The notes under the pieces are model-generated. The model was not told the origin of the DNA, did not search any database, and saw only the letters and a list, made by a program, of their open reading frames with translations. Positions 30,290-38,713 of a DNA stretch of 64,000 nt are shown here, piece after piece; the stretch's first letter is position 1; each line of letters opens with the position of its first letter. Position numbers and translations under genes: made by a program. The stretch comes from a virus. The stretch spans positions 1 to 64,000 of IMG/VR virus record IMGVR_UViG_3300023170_000023; one strand, written 5' to 3'.

Positions 30290-30994
30290 TTATTGATCCC
30301 GCTGAATATCCTCGATAATCCACTCTTGAAGTTTTTGAGATTGCTCAGACCTATCAAAAACAAAGGATATGGTCATTCTCCAGCATTCTGTTTTTGCACT
30401 ATGATAAACCAGATCAGCAGGATTGTCTTGGTAGGCAGCAAAATAACCTAGTTTGCACTGCCATCCGGGTTTGTCTTGCATTTTTATAATCTTACTTTTT
30501 CTTCTATCGAGATAAGAAAAGTCTCCTTCTCCTGTCTCACTCCAAGTAAAGATCACATTGTACGCAGAAGCATTGGCGTTATTGTGCCAAGCAATAAAAC
30601 CTCCGGGAGGATAAACCGCAAACAAAGCATTTGTTTTCAAACAATATTTAGTTTCTAAAGTTTCAAGGCAGTCCCATATTTCTTTCAGACTTTCTCTAAC
30701 TCTGGCAGGATTATGAGATTCGTTAATTAGAAACGTGTTGTGTTGGAGACTATAACTTTTAATTGTTGCTGGATATCCGTCATGTTCCTTGCCCTTTGCT
30801 ATAACATCTTTCAGATAAGGAATAGACGTATACCACTTCTGATCTTTTTCTGTGAAGTGCTCTCCACGCATCTTCATGTCCTGCAGGACATCATTGGTTG
30901 CAAACTTTTCTAGACGCTTTAAATCTTTGAGCAGATCAGAATTTCTTATAGGTATATCTTGCATATCACTTTGCGTACTTTGCTCGCATGTCAT
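30290..30994 (-). CDS. 2-oxoglutarate/Fe(II)-dependent oxygenase-like protein
   Basis: The C-terminal half has the double-stranded beta-helix pattern of 2OG-Fe(II) oxygenases. His137 lies in FIAWHNNAN and His198 in DLVYHSAK. Arg206, eight residues further (TECWRMTIS), fits the 2-oxoglutarate carboxylate ligand. The second metal ligand of the usual HxD/E motif is Asn139 here, which is unusual. Such oxygenases are common in marine T4-like phages, but their substrates are mostly unknown. The gene overlaps the glycosyltransferase by 29 bases if the first ATG is used. A second ATG at 30964 (residue 11) would start two bases after the glycosyltransferase stop and is equally possible. Together with the glycosyltransferase it may modify a virion protein, a glycan or a host component; this is inferred. 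Confidence 0.75.
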   Translation of the reverse strand: MTCEQSTQSDMQDIPIRNSDLLKDLKRLEKFATNDVLQDMKMRGEHFTEKDQKWYTSIPYLKDVIAKGKEHDGYPATIKSYSLQHNTFLINESHNPARVRESLKEIWDCLETLETKYCLKTNALFAVYPPGGFIAWHNNANASAYNVIFTWSETGEGDFSYLDRRKSKIIKMQDKPGWQCKLGYFAAYQDNPADLVYHSAKTECWRMTISFVFDRSEQSQKLQEWIIEDIQRDQ

Positions 30995-31715
30995 TTTTGC
31001 CTGCAGAATTAGAGTAGTGCATCACTATCGGGTTCTCGCAGTGATCATATCTATACCCGGCGAAGTAATTCCACCTTGCATCGTCATCACCATCAAGTCT
31101 TCCGATTTTGATATTCTCATATTTAGGGGTCTTGTTTAGCAACCACCATAAAGAAAACTGATCCCATCTGCGCAAAGATTCAGGATAGTTTTTGAAATCA
31201 GGTTGTCCATGCTTGTCAACTGGCCACCAGTCATGCGAGTATTGTTTTACGGTAAGGTCATACCAGTCATGCAAGAAGTCTGCGACTAAGGGTTTTGTCT
31301 TATCATACAAACAAGTACCACCACACCAATGGAAATGATCTCCTTCGGTGCCCCAATAATATTCTCTAAACATATATGATCGTTCTTCGGTAAGAGCAGT
31401 GAAAAGAATATCGTTACCGTTGAACTTATCGAAAATTGTTTTTACGTCTTCGTGAACGATTTCGCAGTCAGCATCGATGTAGAAAGTTTGATCGTAAGGA
31501 GAATTTGCCATACCCCAGATTTTAGATCTTCGATGATCAATACACGTTAGAACGTCATCTGCAATATCAGCACCACCAGTTTCTAAAAATCTTTCTTCCG
31601 CAACAAGGCAGACTTTAGCGTCCGGATAAAAATCTTTGATTGAATGTATTAAATTTAGAGCGGAGAAATAATAGAATTCTTCTGTGGAAGCAACGACGAC
31701 AAATCCTTTACTCAT
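30966..31715 (-). CDS. GT-A-type glycosyltransferase-like protein
   Basis: A 249-residue protein resembling nucleotide-diphospho-sugar transferases of the GT-A fold. It starts with a beta strand FVVVAS and has the layout of GT8-like enzymes. The metal-binding DxD motif is Asp81-Ala82-Asp83 in TFYIDADCEI. A substrate-site region HFHWCGGTCLYDK lies at about 127-139, and a late His in PIVMHYSN fits the third metal ligand. A strong Shine-Dalgarno sequence (GGAGGAGGA) directly precedes the ATG. It overlaps the 149-aa gene by 8 bases and the oxygenase by 29. The cassette stands behind a host-type promoter, so it may be expressed earlier than the surrounding late genes. The sugar donor and acceptor are unknown. 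Confidence 0.78.
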   Translation of the reverse strand: MSKGFVVVASTEEFYYFSALNLIHSIKDFYPDAKVCLVAEERFLETGGADIADDVLTCIDHRRSKIWGMANSPYDQTFYIDADCEIVHEDVKTIFDKFNGNDILFTALTEERSYMFREYYWGTEGDHFHWCGGTCLYDKTKPLVADFLHDWYDLTVKQYSHDWWPVDKHGQPDFKNYPESLRRWDQFSLWWLLNKTPKYENIKIGRLDGDDDARWNYFAGYRYDHCENPIVMHYSNSAGKNDMRAKYAK

Positions 31716-32157
31716 CCTCCTCCTCCAAAGATTTCATAAAGGCAACAGCGATCCAAGCGTTCATCTCCACTTCGTTTTTAGCAGCACGAATTTTAGTACG
31801 AACTCGTTTGTCTTTACACTCTCTGACTTCTTGAATCTCAAACGCTTTAAGTTTTTGAGCAAAAAGTTCTTCTAACTTAACAGACTTTTCTCTTTGTTTC
31901 TGTTTTAAAGATTGCTCATTCTTTTTGGTGATTTTTTCTTTTCGTCGCTGTTCCGTATTTTCATCTAACTTTTTAGGACCAATCTCTTCCATGAGTTGGG
32001 TCCACAAAGGATTGATCTTATCATCTACGAATTTAGGTACAGGTTGTTGTCGCCTATCAACAGAACCATCGTCTTGCTCAATACAATAGATGGACATTGC
32101 TTCGGTTTTTTCCTGATTTCTCCAGAAAGCGTTTTCTTGGAAAAAGGATTTTTTCAT
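31708..32157 (-). CDS. Hypothetical charged helical protein (149 aa), first gene of the sigma-70 cassette
   Basis: I do not recognise this protein. The first 55 residues are mixed (WRNQEKTEAMSIYCIEQDDG). Residues about 65-120 are very rich in Lys, Glu and Gln and should form a long helix or coiled coil. The C-terminus ends in an acidic EEEDE tail. No membrane segment or catalytic motif is visible. A GAGG ribosome site lies 8-10 bases before the ATG at 32157, and a consensus sigma-70 promoter lies just upstream. It overlaps the glycosyltransferase start by 8 bases, so the two are translationally coupled. A helper role for the two enzymes downstream is possible but not shown. Confidence 0.6.
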   Translation of the reverse strand: MKKSFFQENAFWRNQEKTEAMSIYCIEQDDGSVDRRQQPVPKFVDDKINPLWTQLMEEIGPKKLDENTEQRRKEKITKKNEQSLKQKQREKSVKLEELFAQKLKAFEIQEVRECKDKRVRTKIRAAKNEVEMNAWIAVAFMKSLEEEDE

Positions 32158-32180
32158 ACTATAGACCTCAAAATAATCTA

Positions 32181-32209
32181 ATTATATACTACTTCTATAT
32201 AGTTGTCAA
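32181..32209 (-). promoter_or_regulatory. Consensus sigma-70 promoter driving the 149-aa/glycosyltransferase/oxygenase cassette
   Basis: Minus strand reads TTGACA (32209-32204), a 17-base spacer, then TATAAT (32186-32181). Both hexamers and the spacer are the exact bacterial consensus. The -35 box directly follows the stop codon of the 2120-aa late fibre gene, and the ATG of the 149-aa gene lies 24 bases after the -10 box. Confidence 0.85.
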
Positions 32210-35200
32210 TTATTGTTGCGTATTAACTTGCATGGTAATGTTGACATCTACATCATCTGTGCCAGCACCAACTTTTCGTATTCGAACTCTTGCGGTGTCT
32301 AGGAAAATATCATTGTCGTTTGCAATTGAAGATCGTCCTCTAACGTTCCTAGTTGTGCCCAAAGTCACATAACCAACCGTTGTTCCGGTAATCGTTCCTG
32401 TGACTTGTGTGATATTAACTTCGTATTCAGATCCGATACCCACTTGCTTCGCTGCTTCTGGTAACCAGTTAGCATTTGGAGAAGCATTAAGAGGATCTGT
32501 TCTTGCATAATCTGGCACAGATAAAGAAACTAAATCACCATCAGATTGTAATGAGAAACCTGCTTGATATGAAGTACCACTGAAGTCCGGATTACCAAGT
32601 TGGTTGACCTCAAAATTGGTTACTGTAATTTGAGCATCGGCAAGATCTGATCCAGCGATAGAAGTATCGTTAATCGTAACAAAAATGTTCGTTGCAATTT
32701 CTGTTCCTCCGGTAGAGGAATCATACAGTCTCGCGTAGAAGGTCTCGTCACCTTCCGTTAAACTATCTTCATTAAATTGAATCTGCCCACTAAATCCCAC
32801 ACCACCAGTAATAGTGATAGGAATTCTGCTACCAACGCTTGTAGTAAAATCTGCATTCGAGGTAGTAATATGATCAATCTCAAGATAAACCGTAGAATAT
32901 GCAGTAGTAGCAACTCTGAACTCGATGTACCCATCTTCTGCATAATTGTGTGGAGCAGAAAGGAATTGAGATAATCCGGTGTCATACACTGCGAATCCTA
33001 CATTACCACCACCTGTATCTAACCCCTCATCAATTTTACAATACAAAGTATAAGTTTCTACGACAGCAACATCTGTTCCTACTTGAGAAGATGTTTCACC
33101 ACCAACAAACGGAGCAGTCGCACCAGTTTGTGTAAAGTTAGTTTCGTATATTATATCCAATATAAAGTCACCAATAAAATCACCTTCATATTGTATGTTA
33201 TCTTCGAACTGTATGACGGGATTAGTCTCGTCCTGAAACTGAATCGTCGGATTAGTTTCGTCTTGGAATTGTATAACGGGGTTAGTGTTACCTTCAAACT
33301 GAATCGTCGGATTAGTCGTTGGGTTAGTTTCGTCCTGATACTCCGCAACAAAATTAATTGTAGGATTAGTTTCGTCCTGATACTCCGCAACAAAATTAAT
33401 TGTGGGATTAGTGTTACCTTCATAAAGAATATCTAAGATGAAATCGCCTTCATATAAAATATCAAGGATAAAGTCAGCGATAAAATCTCCTTCATATAAA
33501 ATATCAAGGATGAAGTCTGCAATAAAATCGCCTTCATACTGTACTAAGTTATCAAAGTTGCCCTCGTAGAGAATGTTATCTTCATATTGAATTACTGGGT
33601 TTGTTTCATCTTGGAACTGAATGACAGGATTGGTGTTGCCTTCATAAAGAATATCAAGGATGAAGTCAGCGATGAAGTCCCCTTCATAAAGAATATCAAG
33701 AATGAAGTCAGCAATGAAGTCTCCAGTATATTGAGTTTCAAGAATGAAGTCTCCGATATAATCGCCTTCATAAACGATATCAAGAATAAAGTCAGCGATG
33801 AAGTCCCCTTCATAAAGAACATCAAGAATGAAATCCCCTTCGTATAAAGTGTCTGCTATGAAGTTTGCAATGAAGTCTCCTTCATAGACGATATCAAGGA
33901 TGAAGTCTGCAATGAAGTCTCCGGTATAGTTGATATCGAGAATGAAGTCTCCGGTATACTGAGTGTTACCAACATAAGGAGTTGTTTGAACGAAAGGTGC
34001 TGTGGTATTTGCAGTCGAAGAATCGTTGTCAACAGGACCAGTCAAACGAGCATAGTAAGTACCTGATTTAGGTCCGCTGAAAGTTTGTTGATAATCAACA
34101 TAGTAAGGCGATGGTGTTAAAGCATTAACCTTAAATTGGTGATTAGTCGAACCTGCAGCAGAACCTGAAACGTTTGTAATGTTACCTGAAGTTGCGATGA
34201 TACCATCATGATCAATATCAGAAACTAACACGTTAGCAAATGTCACGGAAACGGTGTCGCCGCCATTAGGCGAACCAGAATAAGTTACAGAAGGAGTCGT
34301 ATAAACAGATTCTGTATCATAATCCGAAACGTCTCCATAGAAGAATGTTACTACCACATTAATCGTTGAAGAAGACGCTCCTAAGAAATCACCAATATAA
34401 TCTACGTTACCAACGAAGTTTCCAATATAATCAACCTCGTCTAGGTAAGGGGCGGTTCCAACTGGATTACCAATGTAAGGAGTTTGTCGAATAAAGTCAC
34501 CGATGTAATCGACATCATCAATATAAGGCGCTGTTGGTGTAGGTTCAGCAACATATGTAATATCAAGAATAAAGTCGCCAATGTAGTTAACGTTATCAAC
34601 GTAAGGCGCTGTTGGATTTGTTTGTTGTGTATATCCTACGTTTCCTATGAAGTCACCAATGTAGTCAACGTTGTCCTGATAGTTAATCGTTGGGTTAGTA
34701 TTACCAACATAGTTGATATCAAGAATAAAGTCACCGATGTAATCAACGTTATCCTGATAGTTAATTGTTGGGTTAGTGTTACCAACATAGTTGGTATCAA
34801 GGATGAAGTCACCAATGTAGTCAACGTTGTCCTGATAGTTAATCGTTGGGTTAGTGTTACCGACGTAGTTTACGTTTCCTATGAAGTCGCCAATGTAGTC
34901 AAAGTTATATTGATAGTTAGCAGTAGTATTAAGGTCTCCAATATAAGGAGTAGCAGTTTTAACAGTTCCAATGTAGTTAATCGTTACATTAGGTTCAGCG
35001 GTATATCCTACGTTTCCTACGAAGTTACCAATGTAGTCAACGTTGTCTTGATAGTTAATCGTTGCATTAGGTTCAGCAAAATACTGAACGTTGCCGATGA
35101 AATCACCAATGTAGTCAACGTTATCAATATATGGAGTAGGAGTTGTAGGTTCAGCAAAATATTGAACGTTATCAATGAAGTCACCAACATAAGGAGTAGT

Positions 35201-38200
35201 CTGTTTTGGACCACCAATATAGTTAATCGTCACATTAGGTTCAGCAGTATACCCGATAGGGTTAGCAGAATTACCAATGTAATCAACGTTGTCTTGATAG
35301 TTAATCGTTGCATTAGGTTCAGCGGTATATCCTACGTTTCCTATGAAGTCACCAATGTAGTCAACGTTGTCTTGGTAATTAATAGTAGGTGTAGGTTCAG
35401 CAAAATACTGAACGTTATCAATGAAGTCACCAATATAAGGTACTTCTTGTGCTCCATCGCCAATATAATCGATAGTATAAACGAAATCACCAATGTAGTC
35501 AAGGTTATATTGATAGTTAGCAGTAGCATTAGGTTCAGCAAAATACTGAAGATCTCTAATGAAGTCACCGATGTAATCTGGATTATCCTGATAGTTAACA
35601 GTAGGATTAGTTTCACCAAAGTAGTTGATATCAAGGACGAAGTCACCAATGTAGTCAACGTTGTCTTGGTAATTAATAGTTGGGTTAGATTCACCAAAGT
35701 AGTTGATATCAAGGACGAAGTCACCAATGTAGTCAACGTTGGCTTGATAGTTAGCAGTAGGTGTAGGTTCAGCAACATATGTGATATCAAGAATAAAGTC
35801 ACCGATGTAATCAACGTTATCCTGATAGTTAATTGTTGGGTTGGTTTGTTGTGTATATCCTACGTTTCCTATGAAGTCACCAATGTAGTCAACGTTGTCA
35901 ATATAAGGTTCGAAGTAATTGGCATCTCCAATGTAGTCTACGTCACCAACGAAGTCTCCAATGTAATCAACATCATCGATATAAGGTGCTGAAGGAGTAG
36001 GTTCAGCAAGATAAGGTTCAGTGAAATTAGTTTCACTTACGTAAATATAATCCGCGATATAGTCAACATCAAGAATATAATCAATGTTGTCTTCGTATAC
36101 AATTGTCGGATTCGTTTCGTCTTGATATTGAATCGTCGGGTTTGTGGTTGGATTCGTCTCGTCCTGAAACTGAATCGTTGGGTTAGTTGTGTTATCCACT
36201 TCGCCCTGAAACTGTATGACAGGATTAGTTTCGTCCTGAAACTGAATCGTCGGGTTTGTGGTTGGATTCGTCTCGTCCTGAAAATCTCCAACATAATTAA
36301 TCGTAGGATTAGTATCCCCTTCATATACGATAGTTGGATTAGTAGTCGGATTCGTTTCGTCTTGGAACTGTATGACAGGATTCGTAGTCGGGTTAGTTTC
36401 GTCCTGATATTGAATATTTAATATAAAATCGCCTTCATAAAGAATATCAAGGATAAAGTCCCCTTCATACAAAACGTTTTCTTCGAATTGTACGTTGTCA
36501 ATAAAGTTTCCTTCAAAGACAATTGTTGGGTTAGTAGTCGGATTCGTTTCGTCTTGATACTGTATGACAGGATTCGTAGTAGGATTAGTCTCGTCCTGAA
36601 ACTGAATCGTTGGGTTCGTTTCATCCTGATACTGAATGTTGAGAATGAAATCCCCTATAAAATCTCCCTCGTAAATAGTATCAAGAATGAAATCTCCTAT
36701 GAAGTCTCCTTCATAAATGATATCAAGAATGAAGTCCGCAATAAAATCGCCTTCATAAAGAATATTAAGTACAAAGTCTCCTTCATATACGATGTCCAAT
36801 ATGAAGTCGCCCTCATACAAGATGTCTAAGATAAAGTCGCCTTCATAGATAACGTTATCTTCAAACTGAGAAGTGAAGTTTAGAGTCGGGTTTGTTTCGC
36901 CTTGATATTCAGCAATGTAATCTAACTGATAATCTGCGAGATACTGTTCTACGTCAGAGGTATAAGTTGTTTGGTTTCTGGTATCAACGGCGATTCCTCT
37001 AGACACCCAGATTCCGGGTTCAGTAGGAGAACCCTGTGCAGAAGACCTCAACTGATAAGTACCAATCCCCGTAGACTTGATAACTTCTTTTGCGCGTTCT
37101 CCTAATGTAGTAGATAGAACTGCATCACTGCCTTCTTTAATGCCAGCAAAAGTTCCAACACTACCGGAAGACCTTTCCACTGTCATCGCTTTACGCTTCG
37201 TGGGTACAGTCCCCGATTGTTTTATGTAAATAGAATAGTTTTGACTGTGTCCATCGTTTCTTGTATCAGTAAATACATTAGATAAGAAAACAGTCCAATC
37301 TGCACCGGGAGAAGAAGACGCAAGACGAAACACACCGGGGAACTCATCTCGCATAATCTTTTTAACAAGACGTTCGACAAGAACATCAAGTTCAGTGTCG
37401 TTCATCTCTTTCAATCCCGGAGGATTCTGTGTTTTATCCCACTGCAACAATCCTCGCCAATTCGCTTCGTTTCTCTGAGAAGCAACTGTTGTCAGATTTT
37501 GATAAAGACTGATAACATCTGAGTTTAAAGTATAACCACCGCCACTAGCGGCAACTCCGGTAAAAGTTAAAGTATAATATTGAACCGGATCTCCACCAGT
37601 GAGAGGTCCATCGTTAAAATATAATTCGCATGGTCCGGTTCCTGTTACTTCAACGGTATACTCGTATCCGATATCACCGCCCAGCGTTGAAGTAACAGTA
37701 TATGCAGACTGATTAGTAGATAATGCTTGATTCCAAAAAGGAGTCGGTGTTGCTCCTCCACCTAACGTAACATTAATAACAGTTCCTACTTCAACATTGC
37801 CAAGAGCATCAGTATCAGTATATAAAGAAGGATCGCCATTTACTTCTATTAAACCGGGAGATCCTGCATTAACCTGAATCGTTGAAATTTCAGTACCCAT
37901 GTTCCACGAATCAGAAGCACTATCAGGAGTAAGACCATCTTTCGATACAAGAACATTAAAAATAATATTCAACTCACCTTCACCTTCAACTACCATAGTA
38001 AAGGTCGATTGAAGGGTGCCAGAAGAAGGAGCACTAAATTGTGTACTGTCCCAAACAGCAGAAGTCGTAGTAGTAGAATTTGCAGTTGGTGAAGTCACGT
38101 TACTTAAAGAAACGGAACCCCCAGTTACTCCATCAACTGTAGTAGTAATATATTGACTAATTAATTCCGGTATACCGCCTGTTAATATATTGTAGTCTGT

Positions 38201-38572
38201 CTGAACGACAAAAGTAAGTGTGTCCCCGACCTGAACGGTAGATGGAACAGGACCAAAATTAGCAGCACCATCGGGAGATATTCTGGGAGCAGCAGCACTT
38301 AGGGATCCGTTCGCGGATCCTGATTCTACTTCCATGACCAGTGTTCCCAGATCATATGTCTGAGAGTTTACACTGCCGCTTGAACCACTATAATACGAAT
38401 CTGTGTAAGATCCGATAGCAGTTTTGGTGTCATCCAAACAGAGTGCCGCAGCAGAAGTAGTTGTCATCGTGCCTAGATGTACACCAGCACGATATGCGAG
38501 GTATTCTTCTTCAGTAAGAGTTAACTCTTGAAGCGCACCTGTACCTAGACTTTTTAATGGGCGTGATGACAT
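32210..38572 (-). CDS. 2120-aa virion fibre protein made largely of short anionic repeats
   Basis: The N-terminal 500 residues are non-repetitive. They start SSRPLKSLGTGALQELTLTE, a start seen in large structural proteins of marine T4-like phages, and later include a helical segment MNDTELDVLVERLVKKIMRD. Residues about 545-1400 and 1530-1810 consist of short units of three kinds: YEGDFILDI (16 YEGDF by my count), QFQDETNPTI (14 DETNP) and NYQDNVDYIGDF (the most frequent). A beta domain of about 135 residues interrupts them. The C-terminal 300 residues contain Calx-beta-like sequence (LTEGDETFYARLYDSS) and a final beta domain. Cyanophage fibres carry similar tandem YxGxF-type units, but the acidic variants here are distinctive. 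A late promoter lies 33 bases upstream. Probably a long, thin, negatively charged fibre; copy number may vary between relatives. Confidence 0.75.
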   Translation of the reverse strand: MSSRPLKSLGTGALQELTLTEEEYLAYRAGVHLGTMTTTSAAALCLDDTKTAIGSYTDSYYSGSSGSVNSQTYDLGTLVMEVESGSANGSLSAAAPRISPDGAANFGPVPSTVQVGDTLTFVVQTDYNILTGGIPELISQYITTTVDGVTGGSVSLSNVTSPTANSTTTTSAVWDSTQFSAPSSGTLQSTFTMVVEGEGELNIIFNVLVSKDGLTPDSASDSWNMGTEISTIQVNAGSPGLIEVNGDPSLYTDTDALGNVEVGTVINVTLGGGATPTPFWNQALSTNQSAYTVTSTLGGDIGYEYTVEVTGTGPCELYFNDGPLTGGDPVQYYTLTFTGVAASGGGYTLNSDVISLYQNLTTVASQRNEANWRGLLQWDKTQNPPGLKEMNDTELDVLVERLVKKIMRDEFPGVFRLASSSPGADWTVFLSNVFTDTRNDGHSQNYSIYIKQSGTVPTKRKAMTVERSSGSVGTFAGIKEGSDAVLSTTLGERAKEVIKSTGIGTYQLRSSAQGSPTEPGIWVSRGIAVDTRNQTTYTSDVEQYLADYQLDYIAEYQGETNPTLNFTSQFEDNVIYEGDFILDILYEGDFILDIVYEGDFVLNILYEGDFIADFILDIIYEGDFIGDFILDTIYEGDFIGDFILNIQYQDETNPTIQFQDETNPTTNPVIQYQDETNPTTNPTIVFEGNFIDNVQFEENVLYEGDFILDILYEGDFILNIQYQDETNPTTNPVIQFQDETNPTTNPTIVYEGDTNPTINYVGDFQDETNPTTNPTIQFQDETNPVIQFQGEVDNTTNPTIQFQDETNPTTNPTIQYQDETNPTIVYEDNIDYILDVDYIADYIYVSETNFTEPYLAEPTPSAPYIDDVDYIGDFVGDVDYIGDANYFEPYIDNVDYIGDFIGNVGYTQQTNPTINYQDNVDYIGDFILDITYVAEPTPTANYQANVDYIGDFVLDINYFGESNPTINYQDNVDYIGDFVLDINYFGETNPTVNYQDNPDYIGDFIRDLQYFAEPNATANYQYNLDYIGDFVYTIDYIGDGAQEVPYIGDFIDNVQYFAEPTPTINYQDNVDYIGDFIGNVGYTAEPNATINYQDNVDYIGNSANPIGYTAEPNVTINYIGGPKQTTPYVGDFIDNVQYFAEPTTPTPYIDNVDYIGDFIGNVQYFAEPNATINYQDNVDYIGNFVGNVGYTAEPNVTINYIGTVKTATPYIGDLNTTANYQYNFDYIGDFIGNVNYVGNTNPTINYQDNVDYIGDFILDTNYVGNTNPTINYQDNVDYIGDFILDINYVGNTNPTINYQDNVDYIGDFIGNVGYTQQTNPTAPYVDNVNYIGDFILDITYVAEPTPTAPYIDDVDYIGDFIRQTPYIGNPVGTAPYLDEVDYIGNFVGNVDYIGDFLGASSSTINVVVTFFYGDVSDYDTESVYTTPSVTYSGSPNGGDTVSVTFANVLVSDIDHDGIIATSGNITNVSGSAAGSTNHQFKVNALTPSPYYVDYQQTFSGPKSGTYYARLTGPVDNDSSTANTTAPFVQTTPYVGNTQYTGDFILDINYTGDFIADFILDIVYEGDFIANFIADTLYEGDFILDVLYEGDFIADFILDIVYEGDYIGDFILETQYTGDFIADFILDILYEGDFIADFILDILYEGNTNPVIQFQDETNPVIQYEDNILYEGNFDNLVQYEGDFIADFILDILYEGDFIADFILDILYEGDFILDILYEGNTNPTINFVAEYQDETNPTINFVAEYQDETNPTTNPTIQFEGNTNPVIQFQDETNPTIQFQDETNPVIQFEDNIQYEGDFIGDFILDIIYETNFTQTGATAPFVGGETSSQVGTDVAVVETYTLYCKIDEGLDTGGGNVGFAVYDTGLSQFLSAPHNYAEDGYIEFRVATTAYSTVYLEIDHITTSNADFTTSVGSRIPITITGGVGFSGQIQFNEDSLTEGDETFYARLYDSSTGGTEIATNIFVTINDTSIAGSDLADAQITVTNFEVNQLGNPDFSGTSYQAGFSLQSDGDLVSLSVPDYARTDPLNASPNANWLPEAAKQVGIGSEYEVNITQVTGTITGTTVGYVTLGTTRNVRGRSSIANDNDIFLDTARVRIRKVGAGTDDVDVNITMQVNTQQ
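33145..36960 (-). repeat. In-frame short tandem repeats of the 2120-aa fibre gene
   Basis: Degenerate repeats of 24-45 bases encode the units YEGDFILDI, QDETNPT(TNPT)I and DNVDYIGDF. They run from about 36960 down to 34380 and again from about 33985 to 33145, with a unique domain between. Synonymous changes between copies show selection on the protein rather than recent simple expansion, though some blocks are nearly identical (for example around 34670-34870). Confidence 0.8.
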
Positions 38573-38604
38573 ATAAACTGTTCAGAATAGCGTGAATATT
38601 CTTC

Positions 38605-38612
38605 TATTTATA
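38605..38612 (-). promoter_or_regulatory. T4-type late promoter for the 2120-aa fibre
   Basis: Exact TATAAATA on the minus strand, 33 bases before the ATG at 38572 and just after the stop of the 26-codon remnant ORF. Confidence 0.75.
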
Positions 38613-38620
38613 TGTTTTGT

Positions 38621-38701
38621 CTACATGCATTCTGCCATCCATGCATTATCAGTGTCGTAACCAAAACGCCACTGCCATATACCAGCGTCATAGTATTTCA
38701 T
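38621..38701 (-). pseudogene. 26-codon ORF: truncated third copy of the GNAT-like paralogue family
   Basis: On the minus strand an ATG at 38701 opens a 26-codon frame ending TAG at 38621. It contains YYDAGIWQWRFGYD and a W-M-x-x-C ending. This matches the first 28 residues of the two upstream paralogues (LYDAGPLYQWRFARQGD ... IDAC and LYDMGPVYQWRFARQAD ... VDAC). A Shine-Dalgarno sequence (AAAGGAAAG) overlaps the upstream stop codon at the right distance, so it may still be translated. It is either a remnant of a deleted third copy or a short functional peptide. Confidence 0.7.
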
Positions 38702-38713
38702 ATTGACTTTCCT

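Noticed and set aside
31708-32157. Treating the 149-aa protein as a toxin, antitoxin or anti-host factor because of its early promoter
   Set aside because: No family motif supports this. The promoter alone does not show function.
34484-35992. A 502-codon open frame on the plus strand, antisense to the 2120-aa fibre
   Set aside because: It is low-complexity (NVVNV, VSYEV repeats) and arises because the repeats on the other strand never form stops in this frame. No ribosome site or promoter was seen.
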